The translations under genes and the position numbers were made by a program. Of a stretch of DNA of 64,000 bases, positions 49,749 to 60,300 are shown piece by piece. The number at the start of each line of letters is the position of its first letter. The first letter of the stretch is position 1. Where the stretch lies: positions 930,001 through 994,000 of the forward strand of contig JAYXKI010000013.1 in assembly GCA_037892935.1 (NCBI GenBank), in the 5' to 3' direction. The notes beneath the pieces were generated by a model. It was given only the letters and a program-made list of their open reading frames with translations. It made no database searches and was not told the origin of the DNA. This stretch comes from Phlebopus portentosus (taxonomy: Eukaryota; Basidiomycota; Agaricomycetes; Boletales; Boletinellaceae).

Positions 49749-50434
49749 CCGTTGTCTGACACTAATAGTGAGACAAATGAGATGAAATCCCGACATAGCT
49801 TTCTTCTTTTCATTCTGTTCTGGAGAAAAGCTGAGCCACTGAGATGCGGGTCGGCCGGAGATGGGCAGTTAAGATGCGTCACATTACATCTTCCTTATGA
49901 TATGTTGAACAGATGTTGCAAAGTTTGAGACCAGGAATATCCGCGTATCACCGATTCGACCTCGCATGGGCAACCCTGCCCCAATACTGGAATGTGACAA
50001 AACTAGAGGAGTAGTTCCCGTTCTCGTATTTCGACTGCTGGCTGGAAATTATTTCAACAAGAACACAGGGACACGGAAACAAGAATGAAGAAACAAGATA
50101 AACCTTAAAGTTCAAACTCGGTCAAATTGTCTCGCGATCACCTGAAAATTCTTGGGTACGCAGTGCTACGCACTGCGGTTCGGCGTCGACATCGCATTCG
50201 TCAACAACGACGACGAACACGGACCTGCGCCTCCATTTCACTTGAGACATAGCAAAGAGTTTACGAAGTTCTAAAACATCGATATTCGTTATTGCCGTCT
50301 TCTGCTCATATCGGCGCCGAAACTTAGAGAGGACACGTAGCGTTACGTCGATCGTGTAAATTTCACTCACACCAAACGCAAACGTTTTGTGCTTTTTGTA
50401 CTCTGACGACGACACTTGCGACATCTGAACCAAA
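49749..50434. other. Divergent intergenic region between P450 copy 4 and RER1
   Basis: No gene seen. It must hold both promoters, since the two genes are transcribed away from each other. Confidence 0.5.
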
Positions 50435-51365
50435 ATGATGTCCGACTCCGACACAAGCACTCGATCGATAGACCTCGGTCCTCTTCAGCCGCTGAAGACG
50501 CACTATACCCGAATAAAACGCCAGTATCGTGCGTTGCTGGATCGTGCAGCGCCGCACCTTATGTATAGATGGTTTGGAACGGCGGGGCTTGTCGCTATTT
50601 TCGTGCTTCGAATCGTCTTTGCTCAAGGGGTGAGCCCATATTGTTGATAAGATGAAGTGCTTACTGATATGCTTCGTCTGTTTGTACAGTGGTATATCGG
50701 TATGCTCCCGTATCCCTCATTCCGCCGTAGTGCTAACATCTCTTACCCTCTTCCTGCTTGATACTTTGAATAGTTTGTTGTGAGTGTTGTATTTATCACC
50801 CGGAAGTCAACGTCTTTGAACATTTTATCTGTTTTATGAGACGCACTCGCCATCTATCTTTTAAACCTGCTCCTTGCATTCTTGCAACCTAAATTTGATC
50901 CCTCGCTCGAAGCGGACCTCCAAGCTGACCAAATCGAGGAGGGCGGTACGGAGAATATGCCGTCGTTGCCATCGCAAAAGGATGATGAGTTTCGACCGTT
51001 TGTTCGCCGTCTGCCAGAATGGAATTTCTGGTGGGTTTTGTCTGTCCACAGTCAGAGTGGAACAAAACTTTGACATGGATCATCTTGATTTTCGCATACC
51101 TCAGGTTGTCCTCTACACGCGCTACACTTATTGCGCTGTTCTGCACGTTTTCGGAGTCGTTCGACGTCCCAGTGTATTGGCCCATCCTCGTGATATATTT
51201 CTTCATCCTCTTTACTCTTACCATGAGGAGACAGATACAGTACGCTTCAATTCTTTCTCTTTGTATCCCACGTTTGTTGATGTTCAACTAAACTCTAGGC
51301 ATATGATCAAGTATAAGTATATCCCTTTCGATTTTGGACGAAAAGTACGCTATGGATCCCGGTGA
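50435..51365 (+). CDS. RER1: RER1, Golgi retrieval receptor for ER membrane proteins
   Basis: RER1 is a four-helix Golgi protein that returns escaped ER membrane proteins and unassembled subunits to the ER in COPI vesicles. Six exons: 50435-50629, 50690-50699, 50774-50779, 50841-51030, 51105-51239, 51299-51365 (603 nt, 200 aa, the usual length). Family blocks seen in order: YRALLDRAAPHLMYRWFGTA, FAQGWYIVCYALAIYLLNLL, LAFLQPKFDPSLEADLQADQ, DEFRPFVRRLPEWNFW, SFDVPVYWPILVIYFFILFT, LTMRRQIQHMIKYKYIPFDF. Exons 2 and 3 are microexons of 10 and 6 nt; they are needed to spell WYIVCY. The short N-terminus has few lysines. Housekeeping gene, with no link to the P450s beyond position. Confidence 0.96.
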
Positions 51366-52122
51366 TGTTGCAAGGCAGTCGTCGTGTACAAGACAGCATA
51401 TCTTACTCTACTCTCATGAACTCTTCGATCTTCGGGCAGACTCGTTTGTAATCTGTGCTAGCTGTCACGCGTTCTATTGTTTTAGATTAATGTTATTGTT
51501 TCTCACACATTTCCCAACAAAGATAGCGAGAAAGTATAAGTCAAGTGAGGATAGCATGAAGACAACACATTTTCCTGTTTATTGCCGTAAATTAGCGAAT
51601 GAAGGGAATTAGAGATAGTCAGGGAATTATACCACATGCGACCTCTGTAAAAAAGATGAGGTAGTATGATAAACACCTTCGAAAGAAGGGGGAAAGGCCA
51701 AGGTGGCGCTCCTCCTGTAACCCGAATTTGAGAAGGATGGTGTCCAACGAAGTGGGCAAATCCCAGCTACTCGGCCCATTCATATAAATAGTTTGGATAT
51801 GAAATGCAGCGATAGTATGAATTGTCATCGCCTTTTCCTTCAGTTTTTTGCTCGTTCCATTCTCTGATGCAATCCGGCGAAGACTGAAAAGAACCTCTGT
51901 GTAAAACGTTGGTCATCTTATTAGGATTCTAGCCCAACCGTAGTGGACCGGATCTCAGATGAGCTACCGCCATCGCATCTTCATTTGATAGACAATGGCG
52001 CTTTCACCAGGGATGTTGTGTTTGGGGCAAGCATTTCAGAAAGCGCCAGGCAAGTCAAAATGGTAAGGGAATATTTTGTACTCTCGGAGCTACTTCACAT
52101 GGTGCAAGCGCCTTGTCAGAAA
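51366..52122. other. Tail-to-tail spacer between RER1 and the 5-alpha-reductase-like gene
   Basis: No gene seen. It holds the two converging 3' UTRs. Confidence 0.5.
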
Positions 52123-53138
52123 TTACAGGATGAAAGGAATCACCGCCCTCCTTTCCTTGGGGTAATCAGGGAATTTTGAGAGATACCACAGGTGGCCTCT
52201 GTACGCACGAGACCACATCACAAAAACTAACGAAAAGAAGAAGAGCCAGGGTGGGTCAGCCGTCGTGAAACCTGTGTACGACAAGGACGGGAACGGCGCG
52301 GCGGCGAGAGAGAACCCGGCCCACTCGATCCACTCGCAGAAATAATTCGGGTATGAAATGTAGTGGTAGAGGTAACCGTGAGGAATGCCGTAGCGTGGTT
52401 TGTCGCTACTTTTCGCTCGGCCCTTGTCCACTAATTCCTGCTTCTTTTTGAGTGCATCCCGACGGATATCCATCAGTATTTCGTCGTGCAAAACGTTGCC
52501 TGTCCAACCAAGGAACCAGAAAGTTATCCCTAACCAGAATGACGGACGGGAGAAGGCAGAGCCGAATCTTGGGGAGTTTAGAAATGCGTATGCTTCGGGT
52601 GAAGAGAAATATGTTCCGAGTAAAGATCCGCTGGTGGTTTGGAAGAACAGAGCTACGAGCGGAACGCAGATGTGTGCCTTTGAACGTGGAGGTGAACGCA
52701 ACGGATAGATCAAAGCGCGATTAACGTAATGAATAAGGAAGAGGAGCGAGAGAAGTATCCGCGGATCTCGGAGACTTAGACTTAATGGAGGTGTTGCGCT
52801 GTCTTGCGAGAGTGGAGCTTTGATGAGGGTAGCTACGAAGGTGATCGGACAAACGATTTCCATTATTATCCATGACTTATTCCCTGGATAAAGTCAAGCG
52901 AGGAGTAAGTTTTTGATCCACATAGTTTCATGACAAGGAAACAAACCATCAACAAGCATCCATGAATTGTCTGAGGGCGTGAAGCGGCCAAAGGGCGCGA
53001 CGAAGAACCGAGTTATTAGACCGGCAATAGGTGGAGTGAGAGCAAACCACTTGCATGCCTCTACACACAAGATATGTTTAGCCTAGTATCCTCTTACTTT
53101 TGCTTTCGCTTACCCTTATAAAGAGATCTTACGCTCAT
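52123..53138 (-). CDS. Steroid 5-alpha-reductase-like (SRD5A/DET2 family) enzyme
   Basis: Three exons: 53114-53138, 52947-53060, 52123-52883 (900 nt, 299 aa). The family reduces a C=C double bond next to a keto group in steroids or related lipids using NADPH, inside the ER membrane. Seen: FFVAPFGRFTPSDNSWMLVD, then GNKSWIIMEIVCPITFVATL, the HYVNRALIYPLR motif, LGWTGNVLHDEILMDIRR, the conserved C-terminal YGIPHGYLYHYISYPNYFCE with EWAGF, and WYLSKFPDYPKERRAVIPFI. Several hydrophobic helices lie between. The start is the ATG that gives MSVRSLYK-EACKWF; exon 1 is only 25 nt and rests on splice signals and family pattern. Fungal members may act on ergosterol-type sterols or polyprenol-like lipids; which one is not decidable here. 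Confidence 0.88.
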
Positions 53139-53896
53139 GACGCTGCAGTGGAAGGGCGTCGCGGTATGGGAATAAGTGCCAGGTGAGTCCACTGCGGGGT
53201 TTGAAAATCAATTTAATCCCGCATTTCTCGTGCACGTGATCGAGACGCGTCCAAAGGGCTGAGGATCCACATCTGGCAATACAATGTCTCAGTCATGTAC
53301 CCATTGTCTACGTCTATAAGTATTTCAGTAGACTTATATAAGCCTTTTGTGACAAATCAAAGATTGTCACAATAATCAGACAAGAAATGTGCAAGCAATA
53401 TATATCAAATGAAATATAGCATGAAGAGCTGTGAAATATTGTCATGAAGTGATAAGAATTCGATGATAATTCTGAGGTAATGAGAATAGTATTGAGCTTT
53501 TTGTATCATAGTTCTGTGACACTGTCACGAGTCTGAGTCGGTGAATACAAGGCGAAATAAACCTTGTTGTGCAAAATTAGTGCAAAGTAATGCAGAGGAA
53601 GAAAGATTTTAAAGCAGAATTATTTTGTTGCTTGTAATGATCCATGCCAAGGTTACACGCAAAATAGTTTAATAAGTACGACAAGGCTTATCATAATGGT
53701 ATACAGCATTACATTGATGCTCTACATACTGTACAAGTAGACAGGCTCATCAGGATATTGGACGCATAAGAATAAAATAATAATACATAAACGATGCAAC
53801 TTTGGCACATAGGTTAAAGGAAAAAAAAAGTGAAGTCGTAATAGAATAGTCAGACGAGTCAATTAATCAGTAGTTCAGTACTCACCAGACGAGAGA
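53139..53896. other. AT-rich spacer with small inverted repeats
   Basis: No gene. From about 53280 the sequence is AT-rich and contains several short hairpins: TTGTGACA and TGTCACAA around a 10-base loop (about 53347-53372), TATAAGT and ACTTATA (about 53310-53340), and GTGACACTGTCAC (about 53517). Such clustered subterminal-type repeats can mark a transposon end, but no partner end was identified. Confidence 0.4.
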
Positions 53897-55407
53897 TCAG
53901 TTGCCACGGTGGAAGTTGTTGCTGAGGTCCAAACCTTTATACTTAGCTTCAAGGCGACAGATAGAGCCCCTTCCATGGCGCTCGAGAGCCCTCTGAGCAG
54001 AAGGGAAGATGCGACTGAAAGAAGATTCATTATATAAGACAATGATAAATAAACAAGGGTACTTACTCGTTCCACCAAGTAAGGAGCTCCTGAGCATAGC
54101 GGCGGATGTATGGGACTTCAGAAGCAAAAAAGGCCATGAGAGCATCATACATTTCGATGATTTCCGGGGCACAAGTGGCAGAGAACACAGTTCGTGAGCT
54201 TAGCGCAAAATAAACCTACAATGCATCAATGTCGAAGTAAACAACAGGGAAGTAAATGCAGCATATGCACTTGAACTGCTATATAGGCAATTGAGGAGGG
54301 TGTGACCCCTTGCATTTCGTTTAGGGCCGCGTTGCCACGTCTTGTAGCCCTAGAATGCGACGGATCCTCGACCTCAGCAGACGAAGGGCTCGTGAAGACC
54401 GCTCTGAAGGCCTAAAGGGGTTGTCAACATACGAGATGATTTGAATGATGAAAGGAGATACTTATCTTGACTAGAAGTTCATTCCTCAGAAGCCCATGAA
54501 GGGGCTCGTTGGCATAGTATCTACCGCCCTCATACATAAAAATACGATAGTCAGATCCATTCACCAAACGTTGTATGCCATCCTCGAAGATAGTTGCATT
54601 CCCGTCCCGAAGACGGACAATATACCTAAGAAAATACCAGTAAATCAACGTGCGGAAGAGGGGATGTAAAAAAATCTTACTCTTCCGTAAGAGCTTCTGC
54701 ATCGACAGGACTCAGCAACTCGGCGATCGAGCGGTTGTTGAAGCCACGTTCATGCTTCCGATCAAGATGTGGTACATGTTCACCATTACGGTACTCAACC
54801 CAGGTGGGAACCAGACGCTTCAGCAAAATAGTGTCGTCGCTACGGGCAAGCTGCTGTCCGTAGCGAATCTAAGCCATGGGAAGTAAACAAGTATACTGAA
54901 AGAATTTGAATGTACAAACAGCCTCTGTAATTCCGAAGATAGCCTCCGGACCACCAGTCATAACGGCCTCGTGTATGACTGGATCCATCCCTATGGAGGC
55001 ATCATAAATATGGTGAAGGCATTCCTGACTGTCAATAAGCGTGAGTAACACGCGTAATGTACAATATCGAAAAGACCTTACTGAGTACTGTAAGTAACAA
55101 CACGGTTTTCCGATTCGTTGTTGGCGCGCTCGATGGCGGCATTGACAATCGCTGTGGGGGACTCCCAAGGGGCCTGAGTGCGCGCCAGATGGCGACCGCA
55201 TCTGCCATAGCGCGGAAAGTTCGACGACCTCCTATCACCGAATTCAACTGTTTGTTGTGCATTAAAAGGATATCGAGGCACTTACAGAGGACGGCGCTGA
55301 CGCGCGACAGGAATTTCGTCGATGGCCGAGCGCTTCTGGCCAGCGGACGTCGTGTCATCAATGGATCCATTGGCGGGCTGAGTGGAATTCGGTCTGTCGG
55401 ATTGCAT
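53897..55407 (-). CDS. DUF6698-like protein of unknown function, possibly damaged
   Basis: Member of an expanded Agaricomycete family, recognised by its order of motifs. Exon 1 begins MQSDRPNSTQPANGSIDD at 55407. Then come SSNFPRYGRCGRHLARTQAP, ECLHHIYDASIGMDP, TGGPEAIFGITEA, HVPHLDRKHERGFNNRSIAE, LSPVDAEALTEEY, NGSDYRIFMYEGGRYYANEP, LHGLLRNELLVK, AFRAVFTSPSSAE, VTPSSIAYIAVQ, VYFALSSRTVFSA, QELLTWWN and RIFPSAQRAL, with a stop at 53897-53899. Seven introns fit canonical signals except the one after LLVK (about 54465), whose donor reads AAG|ATAAGT; read through, the frame stops after about 10 codons. Function unknown; the family is often found near transposons. A second, broken piece lies at 61.6-61.8 kb. 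Confidence 0.65.
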
Positions 55408-55980
55408 GTTGGGCAGACTTGGAGCGCAAGGGGAGATCTTCGAAGAGAGTAAAAGAGACGACAGAGGGAGGACACAACAAAAATCGGGGTTGCATCTGCT
55501 GAGGGAACATTGCACGTCTGGGACGTACTTATATACTTTTTCTGCTCTCAAGAAAAACCGGTGCAACTTTCAAAGTTCAACCACAACCAAACCATCCCAA
55601 CCCTCACGTGTGCGTGGTGTTAGTAAAAGGAGGTGGAATGACGCACCGAAAGCCCGATTCTATACATTGCTTATCAATGGGTAGAACTATCTGAAATGGA
55701 GAGGATAATCTTGGGGAGTCGATGCATTTGAACGCCCAGACCAAATCGAAACAGAAAAAAGAAAAGAAAAGAAAACTTAGACTCCACGTCGACTTGTCAC
55801 AGGACTTACTTCTGATGGACTTCGTCGTTCTTCCTGGCTGAAAGGACACCGGGAAATATGCAACAAAAGGGTTTCGTCATGAGTCTGTTGATTAGAGTTA
55901 GAATGGATCGACGTCGTACCTTCTTATCTACCACTCTGCTTTGCGCAATGTGAGTTGTCCCTAACAACACTCCCAACAGT
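55408..55980. other. Spacer without a recognised gene
   Basis: Upstream region of the DUF6698-like gene; contains an A-rich run near 55750. Nothing else supported. Confidence 0.4.
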
Positions 55981-56007
55981 GAACGCGTACTTTTCCCGGC
56001 TTCAGGA

Positions 56008-56145
56008 GCGTTCCGCTGGCGGCGTAAGGGCCAGACCAACTACTATGCGTGCAAACGCCTCTTTACGCAGCCGAAGAACAAGTACAATGCGCCCAAGTAC
56101 TGGCACTCTCACTACCTGAATCAAGGCGACTCCGAGTCCGCCTAG
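56008..56145 (+). pseudogene. RPL5: Ribosomal protein L5 (uL18) exon fragment
   Basis: Bases 56008-56100 read AFRWRRKGQTNYYACKRLFT followed by QPKNKYNAPKYW. This is the N-terminal block of eukaryotic L5 (family form RRREGKTDYYARKRL...KNKYN-PKYR), the 5S rRNA-binding large-subunit protein. The preceding N-terminal residues and everything after PKY are missing; the frame goes into unrelated sequence and stops at 56143-56145. Only about 31 codons are conserved, with changes at positions that are normally invariant (Arg to Cys in YYARKR). A captured exon or a decayed retro- or duplicate copy is likely. The functional gene must be elsewhere. Confidence 0.7.
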
Positions 56146-56273
56146 CAATCAGGTCATCGTACATGGGTTCGTGGATGAGGTGAGTGGGCGATTCTGATAC
56201 CTTTGCAAAAAATAATATTTGAGTTTAAGAAGCGCGTCTGAGTTTGAGAAGCTTCGCCGATTAGGGAAGCAGC

Positions 56274-56313
56274 GTCGACAGGCTGCCGCCAGTACTGGCG
56301 GCAGCCTGTCGAC
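56274..56313. repeat. Perfect 40-bp palindrome
   Basis: The left arm GTCGACAGGCTGCCGCCAGT is followed without a spacer by its exact reverse complement. It lies 18 bases before the start codon of the small gene at 56332. Confidence 0.97.
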
Positions 56314-56331
56314 CTCATCGATCTGTAATCC

Positions 56332-56748
56332 ATGGGGAACGTCCTCAGCAGCGACCAAAAGAGACGCGAAAAACGCGTGCGCACTGCAGTCAAGCGCGCA
56401 GATCGTATCTCGCGCGCCAGCTTCAAGGTAAGCTTTTTTTTTTTTTTTTTTGGAACGTAGGCAAAATCTGACATCGGTGGTAGCACAAAGCAGTCACCGA
56501 GTCCGATTCCAGTCCCGGCGAGACCAAACTCGACAAAAAAAGGGTCGTGCAATTCATCCCCGTGAGTTCGTCTATCCTGAATGACATACGGACGGAACTG
56601 ATGTCAATGGATCCCTTCGACTAGATGCATCGCGCGAAGTCTGTTCCACGCCCTGCCTCCTTCGTTATCGACGGTGCGTGATGCGCGTCCGACAGGAAGA
56701 GACGTGACGATGACGCGGATGAGTCGGTACCAGCGCCGGAGCGGTTAA
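56332..56748 (+). CDS. Small four-exon gene of unknown function
   Basis: Not recognised. Four exons with canonical GT-AG introns close in frame: 56332-56427, 56484-56561, 56625-56673, 56696-56748 (276 nt, 91 aa). The product starts MGNVLSSDQKRREKRVRTAV and continues RADRISRASFK, HKAVTESDSSPGETKLDKKR, VVQFIP, AKSVPRPASFVIDG and MSRYQRRSG-stop. It is very basic and has no membrane segment. The N-terminal MGNVLSS could be an N-myristoylation site (Gly2, Ser6). Intron 1 contains a long T run. It sits inside the segment bounded by 18-bp direct repeats. The exon model rests only on splice signals, so it could be an accident. Confidence 0.35.
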
Positions 56749-57336
56749 GGGTCCAGTGTTGGTGGGTGGTTCATACGGTCGTGCAAAGGGAACGGATCGG
56801 TCAGTTCGTGAACGGTTAGCAAAAGTCGAACGCGTACTTTTCCCGTTGTTTTCCATTCAATGTATTAAAGCATTCTCGAAAAATGTGCGCTTCCGCGATA
56901 TCAGGATTGACTGCGATGTGTGTCGAGTTCGGCATCGATACCGAGCGCAAGATTTCATTCCCTCTTTTTCGTCGCTCTACTCGAGCTGAAGTCCTCCCAA
57001 TGATTTCCGTAACTTCAGACACATCCTCCTCGATATCAATCGCATTTTCGTTCCTATAATTTTCCTTTTTTTGTCGTTGCGATAAAAAAGGAAACGGAAC
57101 TGTAACTGTACCGCGAAGACATGAAACGCTGGAATTCGTCTTAAACATTTCGTTCGTTCCACACCCGAGCTTAACCAGTTGACTCCTTTCTCAGTATCAT
57201 AATCAATAACTATATGTACTCCCCAGTATTCCGAAGCCGGCGATGCCGTGCTGAAGGTGATATCACTGGTATACTTCGCTTGTCGGCCTGTTCAGGACCT
57301 TACGAGCAGGTCTGTTTCTACGATCTAGGAGTAGAA
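56749..57336. other. Spacer without a recognised gene
   Basis: Contains the second 18-bp direct repeat. It probably includes the 3' terminal part of the Plavaka element, but I could not define a terminal inverted repeat. Confidence 0.4.
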
Positions 57337-60300
57337 CTAATCTGTCTCCATGTCCGTTACATCTCCATCTTCAACGTCTTCGTCCTCCCAGTCGGACTCC
57401 ATACATTCCGCCGCATCGATTGCTTCTTCATCTCCGTCCACCTGTTCGAGTTCAATGTCTGTCATACCGTCACCCTCGTCCTCCCCATTTTCATGAAATA
57501 TTCCAGTACCGTCAATGCCCAGCTGTTCGTATAAATCTTCGGGCACTGTATTCGCTTTGGTACTGTTATGCTTCCATGTATGTCCGATACCACCTCCGCG
57601 GAAAAGCATGAATAAGTCTCGATCGGCAAATCTGTCGCATCGGGAGTCAGCATTCCTTACTTTTCCGATGACATTCGCAACTTACTTGTTCACATAATAC
57701 GATTCCCAGTCGTCCGTGCTTTCGGTAGGCTCATTGATGCGCGCCAATGCCGACGGCGCAAGTAAGCGTTTCGTGCGTCCATGTCGAAACGCGGGGATCA
57801 GATGCGTTGCACGTACAATAATGTTAGGATCCACAAAACCGAACGGGGATGTGCCGTCCTCCATTGTAACAAACCTGATGCGTTCCAATCGACACGCATC
57901 ATCTCCATACTGGTCCTCTACCGCGCGACCGAACCACCTTACCCAAAGAAAGTCTATTCGAGACGGTGCTCTTTCCCTATTGCTCAACAAGTGCGCGTGT
58001 ACGTGATAAATTCCCAGTACTCGCGCATACCAAAATGGAGAGCCTTCACTGTCCATTGCTTCCCGGTCCCTAGCTAAGACCATGATGTCGTTCTTAACGG
58101 CCTGCGGTCCTATCGAGTCCTGAGAGAGTTCCATATCGTATGACGTATAGTTAATGGTTACCCGGGGATGCGTGTGCATTTTGTTGCTCTTGATAACCAC
58201 ATCATTTTTGGCCGTTTCAGTTATTTCTACGTCATCATCGAGAGAATCCAAACCCTTTAATCGAGAAAACAAATGAGCTTTTAAGTCGTCATAGAAACCC
58301 TGTCGATATTCGTCAAATGAGTTAACCATAGTTCTGTGGGAACTTACCTCCACCGCAGGGTCGAATCTATGTCGCGCCAGCCAAGACGGTAGATCGATAG
58401 CCGTCGTGCCTTTTCTTGACATCGAGTACCTACTGCAACCTGCGATTGATCTCTCTTCGTTCGCTTCCGCAGACGGGTCATTCGCGAGATCATGCGTATC
58501 GTTAGTGTTCTGCGCAACATCATCGGAACCGTTTGGCTCTGCATCCAATTGTCTGTCACTGATCCGACCCATGCTATCCAAGCGTCTCTGGAACTGAGAC
58601 ACTTGCTGGACGTAGTTGACTCGGTTCGTTCTGAGGTACATGTTACGTGTGAATTTATGCTCGGATTCCCCCTGTAAAAACAGTCAGGCAGGTGTTTGAA
58701 GTAAAGGTGTTTCCGCACATTTGCTGTACTGTACGAATCCGTGCAACCTAGTTGGACGATAAAGAATGGATAGTCCCCGATCCCATGGAACTTCGCTGTG
58801 TTTGCGTTAAATGTCTTCTTCCCGACAGACCGAACCGAGACGGAACCAGGCGCATCGCTATCCTGTTGAGCCTGTGTTGCATTCTTCTTTGCGAGCCTCC
58901 TCGTTCGCTTCTCCATTTCTGAACGAAGTTCTGTGGTATGAAATAACTCGCAAGTCTCCTTCGTAAATTTGCGGACTGAGTCCGCGAAGCGCATCGTTTC
59001 CAAACGCATTGTTGCAACAGTAGCATCCGTGTGAATTCGTAGCTTAGACAAAGCGTGTACCGTGGCTGCGCGGTAAATCAATGTACGAATTATAGAATCG
59101 TGGGGTTCGTCAAGAAGCCCGTCGAGGACCGGAAGAGCACACTTATACGGAACATTCGAGCTTCATTTATCCTGTAGGCCGTGATATACTCACCTGAAGT
59201 ATATCTTCGTAGTTGTAACCAGTCATTTGCTTCATGTCAGAAAGGTCTCCTCTATATGTCCTAATGCTATCCCCGAATCCTGGTACGGTACGGACCCTAT
59301 CAGGTTATCCGCATTAATCCGGGTTCTTCAAAAAGAAATGGCACTTTTACCGTTCATCCATCCTGTGTACGCGGTCATAGTCTTTGAAAGTGGCTAATAT
59401 CCGAATAAGGTGTCGGAGTATGGCCGGCCATACTCCGACCTCCCATTCGTGCAGAACGTCGACGGCGAGCACGTCATAAATATTGAACCCAAGACTCGAA
59501 AGCCGGCTAGAGAAAGCATTCTGAAATTGTTTTCGAAACTATGCCGCTCCGAGTCAATACCGTAAAGCTACACACCTCCGTTGGCGTTAACGACCTGGAA
59601 TCTAGCTGTTTTTTCACAGCGGCAGAAGAGATGCCCATTCGGCGATCGTAGATGAAAGATCGAGCTGTTTTAACGGCATAACGAGAGTCATCGTCGTCAA
59701 CTCGTTTGAATTTCGTGCGGTATCTGGAGTCCTTCTTTTTACCCAACGCAGAGATGATTTCTGGAGCGGGGATGAGACATCGAGGACATGGTAGACGACC
59801 CAAGACTCGTAGCGAGGATATTAAGAACCTGGTTTCCTGACGTTAGATATCCAAATGAGTCTTTCAATGAATTATCGAATGGACGTACTTCTCAGGAAGG
59901 TCAGCACCATACGCTAGGATGCGTGGATACCACTTTCGCTCGACAGCGTCTCTACACACTTGAACCACCCCGGCAGTCCATGCCTGAATAAAAGCATCGT
60001 CGAGCATTATTCGCCAGCAAGCCTGAATTAGCTCTCTTCTACAGTGAGCAATCAACTCAGGCGTTACTTTTCCCCCTTTCGTCATGCGAGTCACAAATCC
60101 TTTGAAACTTTTGGGTAGCTTGGGGTGACGTGAATAATGGAAGGCTGAATGTGACGCGAAGCACGCACCGAAGGTATTAATGCAATGAGATGCGTTGCTC
60201 CCGAACCAGGTCTGCATCGCTCTTTCTTTGACTGATTCCCGACCTGCAAATAAACAGGCCAGAGCTTTGCGTCTCCGAATTTTGCAGCCATCATACTGTC

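Larger units (their letters stand above)
55981..56845. repeat. Direct 18-bp repeats flanking an 829-bp segment
   Basis: GAACGCGTACTTTTCCCG occurs at 55981-55998 and again at 56828-56845, each preceded by AGT (AGTC in the second). The enclosed segment holds the ribosomal protein L5 fragment, the 40-bp palindrome and the small unknown gene. Confidence 0.7.

Noticed and set aside
53347..53530. GTGACA inverted repeats as ends of a transposon
   Set aside because: Several short hairpins are present, but no matching end or target duplication was found, so no element is claimed.
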